Positions 5,333-13,054 of a DNA stretch of 17,299 nt are shown piece by piece. The notes under the pieces are model-generated. The model did not search any database. It was not told the origin of the DNA and was given only the letters and a program-made list of their open reading frames with translations. A program made the position numbers and the translations under genes. Each line of letters opens with the position of its first letter. The first letter of the stretch is position 1. The DNA is from Actinomycetes bacterium (lineage in GTDB: Bacteria; Actinomycetota; Acidimicrobiia; Acidimicrobiales; RAAP-2), in NCBI GenBank assembly GCA_021802025.1, contig JAKABC010000016.1, forward strand, positions 1 through 17,299, read 5' to 3'.

Positions 5333-6517
5333 TCAGGTCGGCGCGACGTCGTCGGACGAACTCCGCACGAGGAGTCGACGCGCGAGGACGGGGAAGACGA
5401 GGGCCGAGAGCGCGGCGGTGACGATCATCGCGGCGGCGTTGTGCGGACCGAGGCGGCCGGTGCGCTCACCGATCTCGGCGGTGGTGACGAGCATCGTGAG
5501 CGGCGCCATCAACAAAAGGCTCCCGGCGAGCCCCTCGCGCAGGGGGATCTTTCGCCACGCGAAGTAACCGACGAGCGCGAGGCGGGGCACGCTCTGGACG
5601 AGGATGGCCGCACCGACGAGCGGCGCGAGCACCACGAGGCTCAGGTGCAGGGGCGTCTGGACCCCGACCGTGAGGAAGAAGAGCGGGATGAAGAAGCTGT
5701 TGGCCACGCTCGTGAGTCGCTCGATGAGGGCACGGGGCTCGCCGATCACGTTGCGAAAGACGATGCCGGCGAGCACCGCGCCCATCGCGAGCGCGATGTG
5801 CACGACGGCGCTGATAGCGACGAGCAGGAAGAGGAGGGCGAAGGTCCCGCGCAGGCCGACCTCGATCGGGTCGTCGCGGCGGAACCAGCGCCGGAAGTGG
5901 TGCGGGGTGGCCGAGCGCGCCCGTCGCACCGCGAAGCCGAGGGCGAGCGCCGCCCCCACCGCGGCCAGCGTGCGCGCCGAGGCGAGGAGGATCGTCTCGT
6001 TGAGACCCCGCGACGGCGCGACGCTCATCACGTTGAGCAAGACGACGTAGCAGAACTCGGCGACCGTCCCGATGAGGATGGCCTCCTGGGCGAAGCGGTT
6101 CTTCAGCCAGCCCTGGGTGTAGAGGATGGGCACGGTGATCCCGACCGAGGTCGCCGCGCCGCTCACCACCCACAGGGCCGAGGCGTTGAGGCCCCGACCG
6201 AGCACCGCCTCGGATATCGCGAGCGAGAGGCTAAAGAGGCCGACGCCCACGGCGACGGCGGACTTGGACGAGTGCCAGATCCGGCGCAGGTCGAACTCGA
6301 CGCCCACGAGGAACATCAAGATGAGAAAGCCCAGCGAGCCGAGCGTCCCGATGAACGTGCCGGCGGCCGTCGTGCTGGTCGGGAGCACGAAGCCGAGCGC
6401 CAGGCCGAGGACGAGCTCGAGGACCGGTCCGGGCACGCCGGTGCGCTCGGCCACCAGGGGCGCCGCGAAGGCCGCCACGGTGAGGACCGCGAGGGTCAGG
6501 CCGACGGCCGGGCTCAC
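5333..6517 (-). CDS. CPA2-family cation/proton antiporter, membrane domain only
   Basis: A 394-residue protein with about 11-12 transmembrane helices that resembles KefB/NapA-type monovalent cation:proton antiporters. Diagnostic segments are 'RTGVPGPVLELVLGLALG' (about 25-42), 'FLILMFLVGVEFDLRRI' (64-80) and 'SGAATSVGITVPILYTQG' (119-136). The helix that usually holds an Asp pair reads 'GTVAEFCYVVLL', so E154 may be the ion-binding acid. No RCK/TrkA-N nucleotide-binding domain follows, so ligand gating of the KefC type is not expected. Likely role: exchange of Na+ or K+ for H+ to maintain pH or ion balance. The GTG at 6517 follows a run of G (minus strand) that can act as a ribosome binding site. 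It lies 103 bases downstream of ctaA on the same strand. Confidence 0.8.
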   Translation of the reverse strand: MSPAVGLTLAVLTVAAFAAPLVAERTGVPGPVLELVLGLALGFVLPTSTTAAGTFIGTLGSLGFLILMFLVGVEFDLRRIWHSSKSAVAVGVGLFSLSLAISEAVLGRGLNASALWVVSGAATSVGITVPILYTQGWLKNRFAQEAILIGTVAEFCYVVLLNVMSVAPSRGLNETILLASARTLAAVGAALALGFAVRRARSATPHHFRRWFRRDDPIEVGLRGTFALLFLLVAISAVVHIALAMGAVLAGIVFRNVIGEPRALIERLTSVANSFFIPLFFLTVGVQTPLHLSLVVLAPLVGAAILVQSVPRLALVGYFAWRKIPLREGLAGSLLLMAPLTMLVTTAEIGERTGRLGPHNAAAMIVTAALSALVFPVLARRLLVRSSSDDVAPT

Positions 6518-6520
6518 CGG

Positions 6521-6534
6521 ACCCCCCGGGGGGT
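6521..6534. repeat. 14-bp GC palindrome before the antiporter start
   Basis: ACCCCCCGGGGGGT is a perfect palindrome three bases upstream of the antiporter GTG. On the minus strand its second half is the G-rich ribosome binding site, so pairing with the first half, if it occurs between molecules or strands, would cover that site. It has no loop for an intramolecular hairpin unless the centre opens. Confidence 0.35.
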
Positions 6535-6620
6535 TGTCGGTTGGGCTCGAGGGGGCCCGGGCGGGGGCGTCGTGCTCAAGGGGCCACGCTACCGGGCCGA
6601 CGACCTCGAGCGCGACCCTC

Positions 6621-7574
6621 CTACGCCGTGACCAGGGGGGACGCCACCGCCGGCACCCGCCGGGTCCCCGGCTCTCGGTCGCGGGCGACCTGGCGCAGGT
6701 TGAACTGGGTGACCCCGATGGCGAGCGAGGTCGCCCCCGCGATGTGCAGCTCGACCAGCCACGCCGGCAGGTGCGTGAGGTACTGGGTGAGCCCGATCGC
6801 CGCCTGGACGAGCGAGATGAGGACCAGGCGGCGCACGCCGAGCTTCAGGGGCGTCGGCGCGTCGCTGCGCCAGATCGCGGCCAGCAGTCCGGTCACCAGC
6901 CCGATGAACAAGACGGCCATCACCGAGTGGACCCAGGCGGCCGAGGAGAGGGCGAAGGGGAGCCGTCGGGCCACGAGCTGGCCCGAGGCGTTCCCGGCGT
7001 GGGGGCCCGAGCCGGTGGTGGCCGTCCCGGTCACGACCAGGGCGACGAAGGGGATCCACAACAGCCGGGCGAGGAGGGAGAACCACGGGTCGCGCCGGTC
7101 GGCGCGCCGGCCGGGGCCGTAGAGGTACTTGGAGTGGTGGTAGAGGGTCGCGGCCAGCACCACCATCGACAGCGAGAGCACCATGTGCAGCGACACGAGG
7201 TAGGGGTTGAGCTTGGAGTAGACGACGAACGCGCCCAGGACGGCGTCGCCCACGACGCCCGCGACGAGGCCGAGGGAGAGCCACCAGAGGTCCCGACGGC
7301 GCTCGGAGCGGTACCAGGCGGCCAGGACGGTCACCCCGATCACGAGGATGAAGGTCGCGTTGACCATGCGGTTCGAGTACTCGATGAAGGGGTGGATCGA
7401 CATCGAGCCGGTCACGCGACCCTTGAAGCAGGTGGGCCAGTCGGGACAGCCCAGTCCCGACCCGGTGAGCCGGACGGCCGCTCCGGTCAGGACCGACAGG
7501 ATCGAGCCCACGAAGGAGGCCAGGGCGAACCAGCGGAACACGGGGTTCGGGACGCGGCGCCGCGAGTCGAGCAC
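6621..7574 (-). CDS. ctaA: heme A synthase (COX15/CtaA family)
   Basis: A 317-residue, eight-helix membrane enzyme that oxidises the C8 methyl of heme O to a formyl group, giving heme A for aa3-type oxidases. The sequence shows 'GAAVRLTGSGLGCPDWPTC' (about 31-49) with the extracellular Cys pair C43/C49. The conserved glutamate is E65 in 'HPFIEYSNRM', where actinobacterial enzymes have Asn in place of the first His. 'LVSLHMVLS' contains H130. The second half repeats the pattern with 'VVTGTATTGSGPHAG' (180-194), 'WVHSVMAV' (H216) and 'VELHIAGA' (H277). The GTG start is supported by TAGGCT six bases upstream. It is divergent from ctaB, which makes its substrate. Confidence 0.95.
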   Translation of the reverse strand: MLDSRRRVPNPVFRWFALASFVGSILSVLTGAAVRLTGSGLGCPDWPTCFKGRVTGSMSIHPFIEYSNRMVNATFILVIGVTVLAAWYRSERRRDLWWLSLGLVAGVVGDAVLGAFVVYSKLNPYLVSLHMVLSLSMVVLAATLYHHSKYLYGPGRRADRRDPWFSLLARLLWIPFVALVVTGTATTGSGPHAGNASGQLVARRLPFALSSAAWVHSVMAVLFIGLVTGLLAAIWRSDAPTPLKLGVRRLVLISLVQAAIGLTQYLTHLPAWLVELHIAGATSLAIGVTQFNLRQVARDREPGTRRVPAVASPLVTA

Positions 7575-7580
7575 GGCCCT

Positions 7581-7586
7581 AGCCTA
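7581..7586 (-). promoter_or_regulatory. -10 element of ctaA
   Basis: TAGGCT on the minus strand with six bases to the GTG at 7574 (leaderless). It lies where the -35 region of the opposing ctaB promoter would be. Confidence 0.5.
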
Positions 7587-7603
7587 GAGAAAACCCCGCC
7601 ACC

Positions 7604-7609
7604 TAGACT
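7604..7609 (+). promoter_or_regulatory. -10 element of ctaB
   Basis: TAGACT with seven bases to the ATG at 7617 (leaderless). No purine-rich ribosome binding site precedes the ATG. The element lies 17 bases from the opposing ctaA -10 element. Confidence 0.55.
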
Positions 7610-7616
7610 CTCGCCC

Positions 7617-8531
7617 ATGACCGTCCCGATGACCGTGGCCCGCCCCCTCTCGGACGTGCTGAGCGGGTACCTCGCCCTCACCAAGCCGCGCATCATCGAG
7701 CTGCTGCTGGTGACCACCGTCCCGACGATGGTGGTGGCGGCCAACGGCATCCCGAGCCTGTGGCTGACGCTGGCGACGCTCGTGGGCGGCACGCTGGCCG
7801 CCGGTGGGGCGAACGCCTTCAACATGGTCATCGACCGCGACATCGACGCGGTGATGGAGCGCACCAAGAACCGCCCGCTCGTCACCGGGGTCATGACGCC
7901 CCTGGCCGCCGCGCTCTTCGCGACGGGGCTGGAGGTGCTGGCCTTCGTGACCCTGGCGGTGTGGGTGAACGCCCTGTCAGCGTGGCTGGCCCTGGCCGCG
8001 ACCGCCTTCTACGTGGTGGTCTACACGATCATCCTGAAGCGGCGCTCCAAGCAGAACATCGTGATCGGGGGTGCGGCCGGGGCGGTCCCGGTGCTGATCG
8101 GGTGGGCCGCGGTGACCAACTCCCTGGGCTGGACGCCGTTCCTGCTCTTTTTGGTCATCTTCATCTGGACCCCACCGCACTTCTGGGCGCTGGCCGTGCG
8201 CTACCGCGACGACTACGAGGCGGCCCACGTGCCGATGATGCCCGTCGTCGCCTCGCTGCGGCGCACCACCCTCGAGATCCTCGTCTACTCGGTCGTGATG
8301 TGGGCCCTCACGATGCTGATCGGTCCGAGCGCGCACCTGGGCTGGGTCTACGCACTCTCGGCGACGGTGCTCGGCGGCCTCTTCACCTTCTACGCCCTGC
8401 GGCTCTACCGCCACGCGCGCGACGACCGCGCCGACGTCGGCGAGGCGATGCGCCTCTTCCACTTCTCGATCACGTACCTGTCCGCGCTCTTCATCTTGAT
8501 GGCGGTCGATGTCGTCGTCCGGCACCACTGA
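7617..8531 (+). CDS. ctaB: heme O synthase (protoheme IX farnesyltransferase)
   Basis: A 304-residue UbiA-family membrane prenyltransferase that adds a farnesyl group to protoheme IX to give heme O. The first Asp-rich motif is 'NMVIDRDIDAVMERTKNRP' (69-87, D73/D75/D77). 'YTIILKRRSKQNIVIGGAAG' begins at 136 and continues to 'AVPVLIGW', the hallmark of CyoE/CtaB rather than other UbiA enzymes. 'IWTPPHFWALAVRYRDDYE' (183-201) holds the second Asp motif. About eight to nine helices are visible. A second ATG at codon 5 is possible, but TAGACT seven bases before the first ATG favours that one. The tlpA-like gene overlaps its end by 23 bases, so they probably form an operon. Confidence 0.95.
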   Translation: MTVPMTVARPLSDVLSGYLALTKPRIIELLLVTTVPTMVVAANGIPSLWLTLATLVGGTLAAGGANAFNMVIDRDIDAVMERTKNRPLVTGVMTPLAAALFATGLEVLAFVTLAVWVNALSAWLALAATAFYVVVYTIILKRRSKQNIVIGGAAGAVPVLIGWAAVTNSLGWTPFLLFLVIFIWTPPHFWALAVRYRDDYEAAHVPMMPVVASLRRTTLEILVYSVVMWALTMLIGPSAHLGWVYALSATVLGGLFTFYALRLYRHARDDRADVGEAMRLFHFSITYLSALFILMAVDVVVRHH

Positions 8532-9090
8532 GCCACGGCGCAAGCCGTCACCGATGATGATGGTCTCGATCGGGATCGGCGTCGTCGTCGCGGTGGCGCT
8601 GATCACCGTGGTCTCGGTGCTCACCGGGGGCAAGGTCACCGCGGGCGGCTCGCCCCACGCGAACTCGGCGCTCGTGGGTACGCGGGCCGCCGACTTCACG
8701 CTGCCCGGGCTGCACGGGGGCACGGTCAGCGCGCCCTACGCCCACCACCACCCCACGGTCCTGCTCTTCTTCGCCAGCTGGTGCCCCCCCTGCAAGGGGG
8801 AGGTCCCGCGGGTGAGCGCCTACCTGCGGGCCCACCCGCCGGCGGGCGTGTCGGTCGTGGGCGTCGACTCGAACGACCAGGTCGCGGCGGCGACCGGGTT
8901 CGTCGCGCGCGCCGGCTTCCCCGACCCGGTGGCCGTCGACGCGAACGGCACGATGGCGAGCGGCGACTTCGGCTTCGCGACGCTGCCCGAGACGGTGTTC
9001 GTCTCGGCGTCGGGGGTGGTGCGCGGGGTGCACTTCGGGGCCATCTCTAACGTCGCCCTGGCCCGGGGCATCGCCGCGCTCACGCACTGA
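8509..9090 (+). CDS. TlpA/ResA-like membrane-anchored thioredoxin
   Basis: A 193-residue protein with one N-terminal membrane anchor (about 18-38) and an exported thioredoxin fold. It starts at 'RAADFTLPGLHGGTVS' (59-74), the typical TlpA/AhpC-TSA entry, followed by 'VLLFFASWCPPCKGEVP' with active-site C92 and C95. The cis-proline is P160 in 'FATLPETVFVS'. It likely reduces disulfides outside the membrane, for cytochrome c maturation (as ResA/CcmG) or for copper-site assembly of cytochrome oxidase (as TlpA/ScoI partners). Its overlap with ctaB favours a link to oxidase assembly, but the exact client is unknown. The ATG at 8509 is inside the last codons of ctaB, which suggests translational coupling. 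Confidence 0.85.
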   Translation: MSSSGTTEPRRKPSPMMMVSIGIGVVVAVALITVVSVLTGGKVTAGGSPHANSALVGTRAADFTLPGLHGGTVSAPYAHHHPTVLLFFASWCPPCKGEVPRVSAYLRAHPPAGVSVVGVDSNDQVAAATGFVARAGFPDPVAVDANGTMASGDFGFATLPETVFVSASGVVRGVHFGAISNVALARGIAALTH

Positions 9091-9091
9091 G

Positions 9092-10069
9092 GTGCGCGCC
9101 GGCGTCGCGCTCGCGACGGCCGCGCTGGTGGGGCTGGTCGGGGTCGGTCGGGCCGGGGCCACGCTCCTCGTGCCCTACGACGAGACCTACGCCGTGCCGA
9201 CCCCCGTCGTGGCGGTGACGGCGGCCCACCTCCCCGGGGTCACCCTCGCCTTCCTCTCGAGCGAGCCCGGTCGGCCCTGCCGGGTGGCCTGGAACGGGGA
9301 CCCGGCGACGCCGCTGGCGGCCTTCGCCCACTCGTTGCGGGCGTACCGGGGGGCGGTCGTGGTCTCCTTCGGCGGTTACGGCGCCGACCACGGGGGCACC
9401 GACGTGGCGATGGCCTGCCACTCGGTGCGCGCGATATACCGCGCCTACCGCGCGGCCCTGGCGGCGTACCGCACGCCGTACCTCGACCTCGACATCGAGG
9501 ACCGGGCCCTCAGGGATCCCAAGAGCGTCGCGCGACGGCTGCGCGCGCTCGAACTACTGGAGGGCTCCTTCGCGCGCCACCACCAGCGCCTTGTCGTCTC
9601 GCTGACGCTGCCCGCCGACCCGACGGGGCTGACGCCGGCCGGGGCGGCCCTGGTGCGCCGCTACGCCCCGCTCGACCCCGTGGTGAACGCGATGGCCTTC
9701 GACTTCTTCGACGGCCGGCGCCACCCGATGGCGGCGGCGGCCGAGGGCGCCGCGCGCGGCGTCGCGCGCCTCCTGCGCGCGCTGGACCCTGGGGCGAGCG
9801 CGGCCGAGCGATGGGCGAGGGTCGCGCTCACCGTGATGATCGGGCTCGACGACCGCGGCCGGCCCGAGACCTTCACCCTCGGCGACGCGCGCGCCCTGGT
9901 CGCCTTCGCCCGGTCCCGGGGGCTCCACGCCCTGTCCTACTGGGCGCTCCAGCGCGACAACGGGGGCTGTCCCGGCGCGCCCGGTCGCGATGGCTGCTCG
10001 GGCGTCGTCCAGGCGCCCGACGCCTTCGCGAGGGCCTTCGAACGGGTCGAGGGGCCTAGTCGAGGTTGA
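9092..10069 (+). CDS. secreted GH18-like glycosidase (chitinase-like)
   Basis: A 325-residue protein with a signal peptide (hydrophobic residues 4-23, cleavage probably near 'GRAGA'). The GH18 barrel landmarks are in order: 'AVVVSFGGYGADHGG' (strand 3, about 88-102), 'TPYLDLDIED' with D132, D134 and E136 (the DxxDxDxE catalytic strand, E136 the likely acid), 'VNAMAFDFFDG' (198-208, strand 6) and 'HALSYWALQRDNGG' (279-292, strand 8 Trp). This resembles bacterial chitinases with an 'SxGG ... DxDxE ... YW' pattern. No carbohydrate-binding module is attached. GTG follows the tlpA-like stop by one base, so it is the third gene of the ctaB operon. The substrate (chitin, peptidoglycan or other GlcNAc polymer) cannot be decided. 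The 3' end overlaps the convergent permease gene by 14 bases. Confidence 0.7.
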   Translation: MRAGVALATAALVGLVGVGRAGATLLVPYDETYAVPTPVVAVTAAHLPGVTLAFLSSEPGRPCRVAWNGDPATPLAAFAHSLRAYRGAVVVSFGGYGADHGGTDVAMACHSVRAIYRAYRAALAAYRTPYLDLDIEDRALRDPKSVARRLRALELLEGSFARHHQRLVVSLTLPADPTGLTPAGAALVRRYAPLDPVVNAMAFDFFDGRRHPMAAAAEGAARGVARLLRALDPGASAAERWARVALTVMIGLDDRGRPETFTLGDARALVAFARSRGLHALSYWALQRDNGGCPGAPGRDGCSGVVQAPDAFARAFERVEGPSRG

Positions 10070-10787
10070 AGGTGCGCGCGGCGAGCAGCGGCGCGACGAC
10101 CGCCCAGGCCGCCAGCGCCACCCAGTCGGTGAGCGTGGGCGCGGCGCCGGTGCCCAGCACGCGGTGCAGCGCCTCGGCCATGGCCCCGGCGGGCAGGCCG
10201 ACGACGACGCGCGCCAGCACCCCGGGCAGGGAGGTGAGGGGCACCACGATCCCCGAGACCAGCAACAGCACGACGTAGAGGCCGTTCACCGCCCCGAGGT
10301 TGACCTCGGCGCGCAGCCGGCCCGCGAGGGCGAGCCCGATGCCCGCGCACCCGGCCGAGCCCAGTATCAGGGCCGCGGCCACCACGAGGCCCCCGGCGGC
10401 CCCCCCGTGGGGCCGCCAGCCGAGCGCCAGGGCCACCAGGGCGAGGACCAGCACCTGGATCGCCTCGGTCACGAGCACGGCCACGATCTTCGCCCCGATG
10501 AGCCGGCGACGGCCGAGCGGGGTCACGTGCAGACGGCGCAGGACACCGGTCGTTCGCTCGAAGCCCGTGGCGATCGAGAGCGCGACGAGCGAGGTCGACA
10601 GCACCGACAGGGCGAGGATCCCCGGCGCGATGAAGTCCACCCGGGAGGGCCCGGGCGTCGCGACCACGTGGGCCAGCGAGAAGAAGACGAGCAGCAGCAC
10701 CGGCAGGCCCAGGGTGACCAGCAGCGTCTCGCCGCGGCGCAGCGTCATGCGCACCTCGGCCGTCGCCTGGGCGAGCAGCGCCGTCAC
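10056..10787 (-). CDS. ABC-2 type transporter permease
   Basis: A 243-residue membrane protein with six helices (roughly 26-46, 58-78, 103-128, 135-160, 165-188, 218-238) in the ABC-2 layout found in DrrB/NodJ-type exporters. 'FERTTGVLRRLHVTPLGRRRLIGAK' lies in the cytoplasmic loop after helix 2 and matches the ABC-2 'ExxxGxLxxLxxTPLsxxxxxxGk' pattern that couples to the ATPase. The GTG start overlaps the ATPase stop codon (GTGA), so the two are coupled. With one ATPase and one permease a homodimeric exporter is expected. The substrate is unknown; drug, lipid or polysaccharide export is possible. Confidence 0.85.
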   Translation of the reverse strand: MTALLAQATAEVRMTLRRGETLLVTLGLPVLLLVFFSLAHVVATPGPSRVDFIAPGILALSVLSTSLVALSIATGFERTTGVLRRLHVTPLGRRRLIGAKIVAVLVTEAIQVLVLALVALALGWRPHGGAAGGLVVAAALILGSAGCAGIGLALAGRLRAEVNLGAVNGLYVVLLLVSGIVVPLTSLPGVLARVVVGLPAGAMAEALHRVLGTGAAPTLTDWVALAAWAVVAPLLAARTFNLD

Positions 10788-11692
10788 GGCCGGTCCGCCC
10801 GACTCTCGGCGATGAGGGCGAGGTAGCGCTCCTCGAGGGTGGCTCGGGTGCGCATCGACCGGATCGTCCGCCCGACCCCTTCGAGGTACTCGCTCACCAG
10901 GCCCATCCGCTCGGGCGTGGAGGCGGCCGCGATTCGCAGGCGGCCCTCGGGGTCGAGCCGGACCGCGACGGCCAGCCGGGCGGCCAGCGGGGCCGGGTCG
11001 AGGGGACCGTCGACCTCGAGGACGATCTCGGGCTCGCCGGCCAGGTCGTCGAGGGTCCCCTCGGCGACGACGCGCCCGCGGTGCACCACGACCAGGCGGT
11101 CGGCGAGGCGCTCGGCCTCGGCGAGCTCGTGGGTGGTGAGCAGGATCGCGCAGCCCCGCTCGCGCTCGGTGGCGACGATGTCGCGGATTACCTGGCGACC
11201 CTCGGGGTCGACCGCCGTGGTCGGCTCGTCGAGCACGAGCGCCTTGGGCCGACCGAGGAGGGCCAGGGCGAGCAGCGTGCGCTGCTGCTCGCCCCCGCTG
11301 AGGCGTCGCCAGGGCGTGCGCCGGCACCGCCCGAGGTCGAGCAGGTCGATCAATTCGTCGGGGTCGCGCGGCGCGTCGTAGTAGGCGGCGGTGAGGCGCA
11401 GCACGTCGCGCGGGCTCATCGGTGCCCACACCCCGCCGCGCTGGAGGAGCGCCCCGGTGCGCGCGACCACCCCCGCGTGGTCGCGCACCGGGTCGAGCCC
11501 GTGGACGCGCACCGCGCCGCCGGTGGGTGAGCGAAAGCCCAGCAGGGTCTCCACGAGCGTCGTCTTACCGGCGCCGTTGGGCCCGAGCAGGCCCAGCACC
11601 TCGCCGTAGTCGGCGGCCAGCGTCACGCCGTCGAGGGCCCGCAGCGCACCGAAGGCGACCTCGAGACCGGTGACCTCGAGCGCGTGACTCAC
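10784..11692 (-). CDS. ABC transporter ATP-binding protein (DrrA-like)
   Basis: A 302-residue cytoplasmic ATPase. Walker A is GPNGAGKTT (37-45), the Q-loop is Q84 in 'ALLQRGG', the signature is LSGGEQQR (131-138), Walker B is ALVLDEP (151-157) and the switch is H188 in 'LLTTHEL'. All are intact. About 80 residues follow the core, like the extra C-terminal domain of DrrA/CcmA-type exporter ATPases. The GTG at 11692 gives the typical start MSHALEVTGLEVAFGALRAL; TAGGTT lies eight bases upstream. It forms an operon with the permease and is divergent from serS across 57 bases. Confidence 0.9.
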   Translation of the reverse strand: MSHALEVTGLEVAFGALRALDGVTLAADYGEVLGLLGPNGAGKTTLVETLLGFRSPTGGAVRVHGLDPVRDHAGVVARTGALLQRGGVWAPMSPRDVLRLTAAYYDAPRDPDELIDLLDLGRCRRTPWRRLSGGEQQRTLLALALLGRPKALVLDEPTTAVDPEGRQVIRDIVATERERGCAILLTTHELAEAERLADRLVVVHRGRVVAEGTLDDLAGEPEIVLEVDGPLDPAPLAARLAVAVRLDPEGRLRIAAASTPERMGLVSEYLEGVGRTIRSMRTRATLEERYLALIAESRADRP

Positions 11693-11700
11693 GGGGTACG

Positions 11701-11706
11701 AACCTA
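11701..11706 (-). promoter_or_regulatory. -10 element of the ABC transporter operon
   Basis: TAGGTT on the minus strand with eight bases to the GTG at 11692; a leader of zero to two bases is expected. Confidence 0.4.
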
Positions 11707-11737
11707 CTGGCCCCCGGGGTCCTCGACGACACGTCGG

Positions 11738-11743
11738 TATCCT
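11738..11743 (+). promoter_or_regulatory. -10 element of serS
   Basis: TATCCT with six bases to the GTG at 11750, giving a leaderless transcript and supporting that start. It is divergent from the ABC operon promoter. Confidence 0.5.
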
Positions 11744-11749
11744 GGACCC

Positions 11750-13054
11750 GTGATCGACCTGACCCTGGTGCGCCGCGAGCCCGAGCTCGTGAAAGCGGCC
11801 CTCGGGCGTCGGGGGGTCGCCGGCGAGACGATCGACGACCTCGTGACCCTCGACCTCGAGCACCGCAAGCTCCTCCAAGAGACCGAGCGGCTGCGCGCCG
11901 AGGTGAAGGACCTCTCGCGCCAGGTCGCCGAGGCCCGCCGTCGCAAGGACGACGGCCGGGCCGAGTCCCTGGCGGCCACCAGCCGGGCGCGCGGCGACGA
12001 GGAGCGCGTGGCGCGCGAGAACACCGAACGCGTCGCCGAGCGGCTGCGCGAGATCCTGCTCTCTCTGCCCAACCTGCCCGATCCACGGGTGCCCGACGGC
12101 GCCGACGACGCCGACAACGTCGAGACGAGCCGGTGGTGGCCGGGCCTCGACGAGGGCGCGCCGCCGCCCGAGTACGGCGAGCACCAGCGCGTCGCGCACT
12201 GGGAGATCGGCGCCGAGCTCGGCATCTTGGACCTCGAAGCCGGCGCGCGCCTGGCCGGCTCGATGTTCCCCCTGTACCGGGGCGACGGGGCCCGCCTCAT
12301 CCGGGCGCTCGCGGCCCTCGCCCTCGATCGCCACGCCGACGCCTACGAGGAGATCCGTCCGCCGAGCCTGGCCCTGACCGAGACGATGCTCTCCACGGGA
12401 CATCTGCCCAAGTCGGCCGACGACATGTACGCGATCGAGCGCGACGGGCTGTGGGCGATCCCCACCGCGGAGGTCCCGCTGACCTCGCTGCGGCGCGGCG
12501 AGATCATCCCCGAGGCCGAACTCCCGCTCCGGCTCACGGCCCTCACCCCGTGCTTCCGACGCGAGGCCGGAGCCGCCGGTCGCGACACGCGCGGACTGCT
12601 CCGGGTCCACGAGTTCGACAAGGTCGAGCTCTTCGCCTACTGCACCCCCGAGCAGATGGAGGAGTGCCACGCCGACGTCCTGGCGCGCGCCGAGGGACTG
12701 CTGCGCGAGCTCGGCCTCTACTACCGGCTCCTCACCCTGTGCACCGGGGACCTCGGCACGGCGTCGGCCTACACCGTCGACCTCGAGGTCTACAGCCCCG
12801 GGGTGGACAAGTGGCTCGAGGTCTCCTCGGTGAGCTGGTTCACCGACTTCCAGGGACGGCGGGCCAACGTCCGCTACCGGCGCGCGGACGGCACGCTGGG
12901 CTTCGTGCACACGGTGAACGGCTCGGCGCTGGCCTGGGCCCGCATCTGGGCCGCGCTCGTGGAGACCGGCCGGCGCCCCGACGGCACCGTCGTGCTGCCC
13001 GAGGTCCTCTCGCCCTACCTGGGCGGGCGGCGGCTCATCGCCCCGCGGGGCTAG
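11750..13054 (+). CDS. serS: seryl-tRNA synthetase
   Basis: A 434-residue class II synthetase that charges tRNA-Ser in the cytoplasm. The N-terminal tRNA-binding arm is a long helical hairpin (about 30-105), starting 'MIDLTLVRREPELVKAAL'. The catalytic core has 'MLSTGHLPKSADDMYAIE' (213-230), the serine-site 'TAEVPLTSL' (239-247), motif 2 'CFRREAGAAGRDTRGLLRVH' (268-287) with 'EFDKVELF', 'EVSSVSWFTDFQGRRANVRY' (357-376) and motif 3 'NGSALAWARIWAALVETG' (390-407), whose arginine R398 is kept. Motif 3 usually reads 'NGSxLAVGR'; the 'AWAR' here is a small variation. Length is normal. The 3' end overlaps the convergent response regulator gene by 20 bases. Confidence 0.95.
   Translation: MIDLTLVRREPELVKAALGRRGVAGETIDDLVTLDLEHRKLLQETERLRAEVKDLSRQVAEARRRKDDGRAESLAATSRARGDEERVARENTERVAERLREILLSLPNLPDPRVPDGADDADNVETSRWWPGLDEGAPPPEYGEHQRVAHWEIGAELGILDLEAGARLAGSMFPLYRGDGARLIRALAALALDRHADAYEEIRPPSLALTETMLSTGHLPKSADDMYAIERDGLWAIPTAEVPLTSLRRGEIIPEAELPLRLTALTPCFRREAGAAGRDTRGLLRVHEFDKVELFAYCTPEQMEECHADVLARAEGLLRELGLYYRLLTLCTGDLGTASAYTVDLEVYSPGVDKWLEVSSVSWFTDFQGRRANVRYRRADGTLGFVHTVNGSALAWARIWAALVETGRRPDGTVVLPEVLSPYLGGRRLIAPRG

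Noticed and set aside
6126..7616. The long in-frame extension upstream of ctaB
   Set aside because: It is antisense to ctaA and the antiporter. The family N-terminus and the TAGACT element both place the start at 7617.
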